Assembly: GCA_963798435.1 (NCBI GenBank)
Contig: CAWCTF010000006.1
Coordinates: 124,001 to 188,000, forward strand
Source of the DNA: JALHST01 sp963798435
Lineage (GTDB): Bacteria; Bacteroidota; Bacteroidia; Flavobacteriales; Flavobacteriaceae
Reading direction: 5' to 3'
DNA length: 64,000 nucleotides
A program made the translations under genes and the position numbers. Each line of letters opens with the position of its first letter. Position 1 is the stretch's first letter. Positions 59,039-64,000 of the stretch are shown here, one piece after another. Under the pieces are notes generated by a model that did no database searches, was not told the origin of the DNA, and worked only from the letters and a program-made list of their open reading frames with translations.

Positions 59039-60041
59039 GGTAGGAGTACTCCTTATCGGTGCGGTATCGCTGGCATCTTGTGCCTATATGGGCAGTGGCT
59101 TGGTAAAAAACGAGAATGTAGGTGGTGCTTTAGGGACCACCTACAGTATTATATATCTGTCTGATAAGGAACTCGACTACCAGCATGAAATCGATTCGGT
59201 CTTTCAGGCGGTAAACAGATCCTTATCTACCTATATCCCGACTTCCGATATTTCGAGAATCAATCAAGGGGACTCAACGATCGTAGTTGACGCCCTTTTT
59301 CGAAAGGTCTTTGAGGTTTCAAAAGCGGTACATCATAAAACCGATGGATATTTTGACCCCACGGTGGGAACCTTGGTCAATGCCTGGGGCTTTGGACCTG
59401 GGCCCGAAATTGAAATGGACAGTAGTAAGGTAGATAGTTTGCTTGATTATGTTGGTTTTGATAAGGTTTTCATAACCGATACCGGCACCATTCAGAAGTC
59501 AAACCCGAATATTTATTTAGATTTTAATGCCATTGCAAAGGGGTTTGCCATCGATTGCCTGGCGAAGATGATGGACAAAAAGGGCATAAAGAATTATTTG
59601 CTGGAAGTTGGGGGAGAGTTGGTGGCAAAAGGTGAAAATGTGGTAAAGGGAAAACCTTGGGTCGTTGGCATCGATGATCCACAAGTCGAAGAAGGCCGTG
59701 CCTTAAAGCTGCTTATTCATTTAAAGGACAAGGCGTTGGCTTCTTCAGGTAATTATCGGAAATTCAGGATCAATCCTGTAACAGGCATGAAATATGTGCA
59801 TACGATAGACCCGAAAACGGGGTATACAAAAGCCGCAAATACGCTCGGAGTTACCATTTTAGCTGATACCTGTGCCGAGGCCGATGCCTTTGCAACGGCA
59901 TTTATGGCAATGGATCTTGATGATGCCCTTAACCTCATTGGTCAGGAAAAACAGCTAGAAGGTTATATTATTTATTTAGATGGGAATGGGCAAACCCAGG
60001 AATTCATGACTGCAGGCTTTAAGAAACTGGTGGTGAAATAA
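59010..60041 (+). CDS. apbE: FAD:protein FMN transferase (ApbE)
   Basis: A 343-residue lipoprotein that transfers FMN from FAD to a Thr of NqrB and NqrC in the periplasm. A lipoprotein signal (VGVLLIGAVSLASC) is followed by GTTYSIIYL, YFDPTVGTLVNAWGFGP, LEVGGELVAKG, and VTGMKYVHTIDPKTGY, and the metal/FAD site DTCAEADAFATAFM. It is 29 bases inside the preceding gene and completes the nqr locus by maturing two of its subunits. It ends two bases from the stop of the convergent methyltransferase. Confidence 0.94.
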   Translation: MDLSNLRLNRVGVLLIGAVSLASCAYMGSGLVKNENVGGALGTTYSIIYLSDKELDYQHEIDSVFQAVNRSLSTYIPTSDISRINQGDSTIVVDALFRKVFEVSKAVHHKTDGYFDPTVGTLVNAWGFGPGPEIEMDSSKVDSLLDYVGFDKVFITDTGTIQKSNPNIYLDFNAIAKGFAIDCLAKMMDKKGIKNYLLEVGGELVAKGENVVKGKPWVVGIDDPQVEEGRALKLLIHLKDKALASSGNYRKFRINPVTGMKYVHTIDPKTGYTKAANTLGVTILADTCAEADAFATAFMAMDLDDALNLIGQEKQLEGYIIYLDGNGQTQEFMTAGFKKLVVK

Positions 60042-60043
60042 AC

Positions 60044-60808
60044 TTATTTCCGTACCAAAGGAATGATTTCGCCTTTTGCCAATCGATATTTTTCGATTTC
60101 TTCTAGTGCTATGTCCCCCGTATAATCGACTTCTTCAACGATAAAACCAACGGCACGCAACTTGTCGAAATAATCCCTGCCATAGATGCGCACATGATCG
60201 TATTGTCCAAAAATTTTGGCACGCTCTTTTTTATCGACGATCGAATCGTCTTCATAGGTCACTTTTCGGGCAAGGTCTTGTGGAATTTGTAAAATTCCCC
60301 AACCACCTGGCCTAAGAATGCGAAATAATTCTTGCATGGCCTTGACGTCATTGGGTATATGTTCCAGGACGTGGTTGCAAAGAATCACATCAAATGAATT
60401 GGAGTCAAAGGGTAGATTACAGATATCGGCCTTGATATCGGCCAAGGGCGAGTTCAGGTCGGTCGTAGTATAATCGAGGTTCTTTAACCTTCTAAATCGT
60501 TTGTAGAAAGCTTGTTCAGGAGCAAAGTGTATCACTTTTAAATGCGCGGTAAAGAAATCGGTTTGGTTCTTTAGATAGAGCCACAATAAACGATGCCGTT
60601 CAAGGGAAAGTGTGGAAGGTGATAATACGTTCTCCCGGGGTTTTTCATACCCGTAGGGTAGAAAACGCTTAAATTGCTTTCCGTCTATGGGGTCTGTATA
60701 TTTGGTGCCCTTATAGAAAAGTATCAAAATGGGTCTTGCCAAATAGCTTAATTGTATCAGAATCGGCCTTGGGATCGTATTAAGAATGTGTTTGAAGAAT
60801 TTCTTCAT
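60044..60808 (-). CDS. Class I SAM-dependent methyltransferase
   Basis: A 254-residue methyltransferase of the Methyltransf_11 type. The motif equivalents are VIHFAPEQAFY, a modified motif I where the usual GxGxG is not evident, then DICNLPFDSNSFDVILCNHVLEH and LRPGGWGILQIP. The FAPE segment in motif I is seen in a subgroup of unknown target. N-terminal basic and hydrophobic parts could associate with the membrane. It starts 11 bases after the map stop, so the two form a unit. Confidence 0.82.
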   Translation of the reverse strand: MKKFFKHILNTIPRPILIQLSYLARPILILFYKGTKYTDPIDGKQFKRFLPYGYEKPRENVLSPSTLSLERHRLLWLYLKNQTDFFTAHLKVIHFAPEQAFYKRFRRLKNLDYTTTDLNSPLADIKADICNLPFDSNSFDVILCNHVLEHIPNDVKAMQELFRILRPGGWGILQIPQDLARKVTYEDDSIVDKKERAKIFGQYDHVRIYGRDYFDKLRAVGFIVEEVDYTGDIALEEIEKYRLAKGEIIPLVRK

Positions 60809-60819
60809 CTTTTGGGGGT

Positions 60820-61638
60820 CTACAACTGTAGTTTCCGCTGTCTAAATTCCTTTTCTTCATCGGTTACAATTCCCAATGCGTCATAGATGAATTGAAAAGT
60901 CGATAAAAGTTCGGGTTTCCCATTGACAATGGCCACATTGTGCTCGTAGTGCGCACTTGGTTTTCCATCAGCTGTGAGTATCGTCCAGCCGTCTTTAAGT
61001 TGTTTGATGTTTTTCGTGCCCATATTGATCATCGGTTCGATGGCGACGACCATTCCTTCCAAGAATTTTTTACCCCTGCCCCGTTTCCCATAATTGGGCA
61101 TTTCAGGCCCCTCATGTAATTTAGTGCCAAGGCCATGGCCTACAAGCTCACGAACGACTCCGTATCCGTTGTTTTCACAATGGCTTTGAATGGCAAAGGC
61201 CACATCGCCAACGCGATTCCCGACCCTAAATTCCCTTATGCCAAGGTAGAGCGATTCTTTGGCGACCCGTAATAATTTTCTGGTTGGCGCATCAACTTCC
61301 CCTACCTCGAAGGTATAGGCGTGGTCCCCAAAGTAGCCATTCTTAAGGGAACCACAATCAACCGAGATAATATCCCCTTCTCTGAGGGGTTCATTCGTAG
61401 GAATCCCATGTACTACTTGTGCATTCGGACTGATATTGAGCGTGTTTGGAAAGCCGTACATCCCTAAAAAACCGGGCTCGGCACCTTGTTCACGAATAAA
61501 TTCCTCGGCCAATTTGTCTAAATGCAATGGGATGGCCCCTGGCTTGATTTCAGCCGCCAACATCCCCAAGGTTTTAGATACTACCAAAGCGCTTTCGCGC
61601 ATCAGCTCTATTTCGTCGGGTGTTTTGATTTTTACCAT
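60820..61638 (-). CDS. map: Methionine aminopeptidase, type I
   Basis: A 272-residue metalloenzyme removing N-terminal Met from nascent proteins. The metal ligands lie in SVDCGSLKNGYFGDHAYTFEVG, VGHGLGTKLHEGPEMPNYG, VVAIEPMINMG and the final HYEHNVAI, in order. The ATG at 61638 is chosen over a TTG nine bases upstream because a minus-7 element at 61645-61652 places transcription start near the ATG. gpmI ends 34 bases upstream. Confidence 0.94.
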   Translation of the reverse strand: MVKIKTPDEIELMRESALVVSKTLGMLAAEIKPGAIPLHLDKLAEEFIREQGAEPGFLGMYGFPNTLNISPNAQVVHGIPTNEPLREGDIISVDCGSLKNGYFGDHAYTFEVGEVDAPTRKLLRVAKESLYLGIREFRVGNRVGDVAFAIQSHCENNGYGVVRELVGHGLGTKLHEGPEMPNYGKRGRGKKFLEGMVVAIEPMINMGTKNIKQLKDGWTILTADGKPSAHYEHNVAIVNGKPELLSTFQFIYDALGIVTDEEKEFRQRKLQL

Positions 61639-61644
61639 AGTTGG

Positions 61645-61652
61645 CAAAGGTA
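61645..61652 (-). promoter_or_regulatory. Minus-7 promoter element of map
   Basis: The minus strand reads TACCTTTG followed by CC, a full TAnnTTTG match only six bases before the ATG at 61638. If it is used, the mRNA would be leaderless or nearly so. Confidence 0.45.
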
Positions 61653-61672
61653 AATAAATTAAAACTCGTTCT

Positions 61673-63190
61673 TTAAATCAATGATTTTCGGGTCATCACC
61701 GCTGGTTGTCCCAGTCCCATAATCTTTAGAATAGTCGGTGCCACATCGCCCAATACGCCATCCCTGATTTCTTTACGGTCCTTGTCAACCAAAATGATGG
61801 GAACTGGGTTCGTGGTATGTGCTGTATTTGGGCTTCCATCGGGGTTGATCATCGTATCGCAATTGCCATGATCGGCAATTACCAAGGTGGTATACCCATT
61901 TTCCAATGCTACTGAAATTACAGCTTCAGCACAACTATCAACGGTCTCGCAAGCCTTAATGGCCGCCTTCATGTCACCTGTGTGTCCGACCATATCGGGA
62001 TTGGCAAAATTGAGGCAAACAAAGTCGACCTCGCCTTTTTTCAGTTCGGGGATAATGGCATCGCGAATTTCGTATGCGCTCATTTCGGGTTTGAGGTCAT
62101 AGGTGGCTACTTTTGGAGACGGACAAAGAAGGCGCTTTTCACCTTCAAATGGCGCTTCCCTTCCCCCGTTAAAAAAGAAGGTTACATGTGGATATTTTTC
62201 GGTTTCCGCAATCCGAATTTGCTTTTTGTTTGCTTTCTCAAGTACTTCCCCCAGGGTCTCCTTGATATTTTCCTTATCGTAAACAACATGAATGCCTTTG
62301 TACGTATCGTCGTAATTGGTAAGAGTCACGTAATAGAGTTTTAATTTATGCATGTTGAGCTCATGCATGTCCTCCTGATGCAAAACTTGCGTTAGTTCCC
62401 GGCCCCGATCCGTTCTAAAATTAAAAAAGATGACCACATCGTTTTCCTTGATTTCCGCTATGGGCATGCCCTCTGGCGTTGTCATTACGATCGGTTTGAT
62501 GAATTCGTCGGTAATTCCCGCCGTATACCTTTTCTGTATGGTGTCGGCAATATTGGTTGATTTTTCGCCACTGCCATTCACTAGGAGGTCATAGGCGAGT
62601 TTCACCCGTTCCCAGCGCTTGTCCCTGTCCATGGCATAATACCTCCCGATTACTGAAGCCAATCGTGCTTTTTTATCGGAACAGAACGTCACAAGATCTG
62701 CCAAAAAGCCCAGGCCACTTTTAGGGTCCACGTCCCTACCATCAGTAAAGGCATGTACATACATATTTTGCAATCCAAAATTCTCACCAGCCTCAATGAG
62801 CCCTTTTAAATGCGCTATATGGCTATGTACCCCGCCATTGCTCAATAGTCCTAGAAAATGAACTGCCTTGTTGTTTTCTTTGGCATATTCAAAGGCATCC
62901 TTCAGAACTTTTTCTTCTTTAAGCGTATGTTCCTGAACTGCTAAATTGATTTTAGCCAAATCCTGGTAGACGATTCTGCCGGCACCTAGGTTCATATGCC
63001 CCACTTCGCTATTTCCCATCTGCCCCTCCGGTAAACCAACGTTCATTCCGTCGGTACGTAAGTTGGCATTGGCATATTTTTTATAGAGGGAATCCACAAA
63101 GGGCGTATTCGCTTGATCGATTGCCGAAACCTTTGGGTCAGGCGATTTTCCCCAACCATCTAATATCATCAAAATCACTTTCGTGTGCAT
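61673..63190 (-). CDS. gpmI: 2,3-bisphosphoglycerate-independent phosphoglycerate mutase
   Basis: A 505-residue dimanganese phosphoglycerate mutase of glycolysis, alkaline-phosphatase fold. The start VILMILDGWG contains a metal ligand, the phosphorylated Ser61 is in GQMGNSEVGHMNLG, and the remaining metal ligands are in NFANPDMVGHTGD and VIADHGNCD. Length is normal. The ATG at 63190 is chosen over a TTG 24 bases upstream, which lies inside the promoter region. map follows after 34 bases. Confidence 0.96.
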   Translation of the reverse strand: MHTKVILMILDGWGKSPDPKVSAIDQANTPFVDSLYKKYANANLRTDGMNVGLPEGQMGNSEVGHMNLGAGRIVYQDLAKINLAVQEHTLKEEKVLKDAFEYAKENNKAVHFLGLLSNGGVHSHIAHLKGLIEAGENFGLQNMYVHAFTDGRDVDPKSGLGFLADLVTFCSDKKARLASVIGRYYAMDRDKRWERVKLAYDLLVNGSGEKSTNIADTIQKRYTAGITDEFIKPIVMTTPEGMPIAEIKENDVVIFFNFRTDRGRELTQVLHQEDMHELNMHKLKLYYVTLTNYDDTYKGIHVVYDKENIKETLGEVLEKANKKQIRIAETEKYPHVTFFFNGGREAPFEGEKRLLCPSPKVATYDLKPEMSAYEIRDAIIPELKKGEVDFVCLNFANPDMVGHTGDMKAAIKACETVDSCAEAVISVALENGYTTLVIADHGNCDTMINPDGSPNTAHTTNPVPIILVDKDRKEIRDGVLGDVAPTILKIMGLGQPAVMTRKSLI

Positions 63191-63211
63191 TGTATTCCTG
63201 TATTTTGACCT

Positions 63212-63219
63212 CAAAAATA
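63212..63219 (-). promoter_or_regulatory. Minus-7 promoter element of gpmI
   Basis: The minus strand reads TATTTTTG, a full TAnnTTTG match 22 bases before the ATG. Confidence 0.45.
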
Positions 63220-63436
63220 GGTGGTTCTCCTTACTTTAACTAGATTTTCCTTTGGGTTTTTGTTTTGCACGCCGGAAATTGACAAACTTTTAAGGAAAAA
63301 ACCGCTAATACTGTTAAAATTTAGTTATTTAACTGTTAATCGTGAAACAAACTGTTATAAGGGAAGTCTATATTTATATAATCAAAAATTATTCATCAAT
63401 CATGCTGGATCTAATTCAGCAAAAAATCAATTCATC

Positions 63437-63826
63437 ATGAAAAAAACAGTCTTAACACTGACCGTGGCGCTATTGCTATCGGTTACATCGGTATTGCATG
63501 CCGAATCGAAAATGAATCGGCATGAGCCCGAACGTAGTAATTGGGCAACCAATTTTGAAATCAGTTCTTTTTGTAAGGCCATTATGCAAGGGGATATTGA
63601 AACCGTCAAAAGCCTAATCGCCTTGGGTGAAGACGTAAACCGGAAATCTTTGGGGAAAACCCCGGCCATCTTTGCGGCCCGGTACAATCAAGCAGAGATC
63701 TTAAAACTGCTCATCGCCAATGGAGCGGATCTATCAATTCGTTGTGACCGCGGATTTACAATAAAGAAATATGCCGAACTATCAAATGCCAAGGAGGTAC
63801 TCGCAGTGCTTGACGCGGCTATGTAA
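63437..63826 (+). CDS. Exported ankyrin-repeat protein
   Basis: A 129-residue protein with a Sec signal peptide (MKKTVLTLTVALLLSVTSVLHA) and two to three ankyrin repeats: FCKAIMQGDIETVKSLIALGEDVN, KTPAIFAARYNQAEILKLLIANG and a final partial one. It should bind protein in the periplasm; no catalytic site is visible. The open frame extends upstream to 63221, but the signal-peptide Met at 63437 is clearly the start. A terminator follows 63 bases after the stop. Confidence 0.85.
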   Translation: MKKTVLTLTVALLLSVTSVLHAESKMNRHEPERSNWATNFEISSFCKAIMQGDIETVKSLIALGEDVNRKSLGKTPAIFAARYNQAEILKLLIANGADLSIRCDRGFTIKKYAELSNAKEVLAVLDAAM

Positions 63827-63888
63827 AGTGTAGGTGCTGAATTTCATCAATCATTTTATACACAGTCATCCAAAAATGAAAACCCGTT

Positions 63889-63916
63889 CTAATCGTACGA
63901 TTGAAACGGGTTTTTA
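63889..63916 (+). terminator. Intrinsic terminator of the ankyrin gene
   Basis: AAAACCCGTT pairs with AACGGGTTTT around an inner palindromic AATCGTACGATT, followed by T. The remaining bases to 64000 hold no recognisable gene. Confidence 0.7.
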
Positions 63917-64000
63917 ATGGTTCAATGCATCCTCCTATAGTGTTCAAGTAAAAGAGCGACGAATGATCGATTAAAATTCAAATCCATTGATTGCCCGTTC

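Noticed and set aside
63221..63436. N-terminal extension of the ankyrin protein
   Set aside because: A clean signal peptide begins at 63437; the upstream 72 codons are AT-rich non-coding sequence that happens to be open.

Overview
The window is a 64 kb chromosomal segment of a member of the phylum Bacteroidota, most likely a marine flavobacterium of the family Flavobacteriaceae. The evidence is the gene content and order (Bacteroidota-type dcw cluster, PorT/SprT and the DUF5103 plug protein of the type IX secretion system, TamL, Na+-pumping NQR, a short RpoD), the many TAnnTTTG minus-7 promoter elements in place of the E. coli TATAAT type, and the near absence of Shine-Dalgarno sequences. Genus is not determinable from what I can see. 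Almost everything is housekeeping. I see no prophage, CRISPR array, insertion sequence or defence system.

Layout. 1-1000: 5' end of engB (truncated by the window edge) and an alpha/beta hydrolase, both on the minus strand. 1192-17369: a 16 kb plus-strand division and cell-wall (dcw) cluster, mraZ-rsmH-ftsL-ftsI-murE-mraY-murD-ftsW-murG-murC-ftsQ-ftsA-ftsZ, then yqeY. It is preceded by three 10-bp-period repeats that look like a MraZ operator. It makes UDP-MurNAc-peptide and lipid I/II and assembles the Z ring; murB, murF and ddl are absent. 17383-18120: tRNA-Arg(TCG), two strong hairpins, a third short one, and an array of six 90-bp tandem repeats. 18323-28280: an accessory-looking stretch with a Tat-exported Gfo/Idh/MocA oxidoreductase, ypdA and rpe, a large Asp-box beta-propeller protein, a lipoprotein PQQ/NHL-type dehydrogenase with a cytochrome c domain, and a VOC protein. 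28327-37835: minus-strand core genes (trmL, VF530 protein, rpoD, pnp, rpsO, accD, fbaA, tamL). 37889-46275: trmH-like methylase, porT, ubiE, the trkA-trkH potassium system, an aminotransferase, a fatty-acid desaturase and rsmG. 46335-52319: DinB protein with a disrupted signal peptide, a gene-poor gap, a small lipoprotein, a VOC protein, pruA, apaG and the T9SS plug protein. 52473-60041: complete nqrABCDEF operon followed by a small conserved protein and apbE, which supplies the covalent FMN to NqrB and NqrC. 60044-63826: SAM methyltransferase, map, gpmI and an ankyrin-repeat protein.

The most interesting signals are small: the structured 90-bp repeat array behind the tRNA, the MraZ-box-like repeats, an apparent frameshift that separates the DinB protein from its signal peptide, the loss of all four zinc-finger cysteines in AccD, an Ile in place of the catalytic Cys of YpdA, a terminator abutting a start codon between nqrF and the next gene, and a recurrent extended minus-7 promoter motif (TAnnTTTGCC). 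All functional statements come from reading the sequence and family knowledge; no database search was run.
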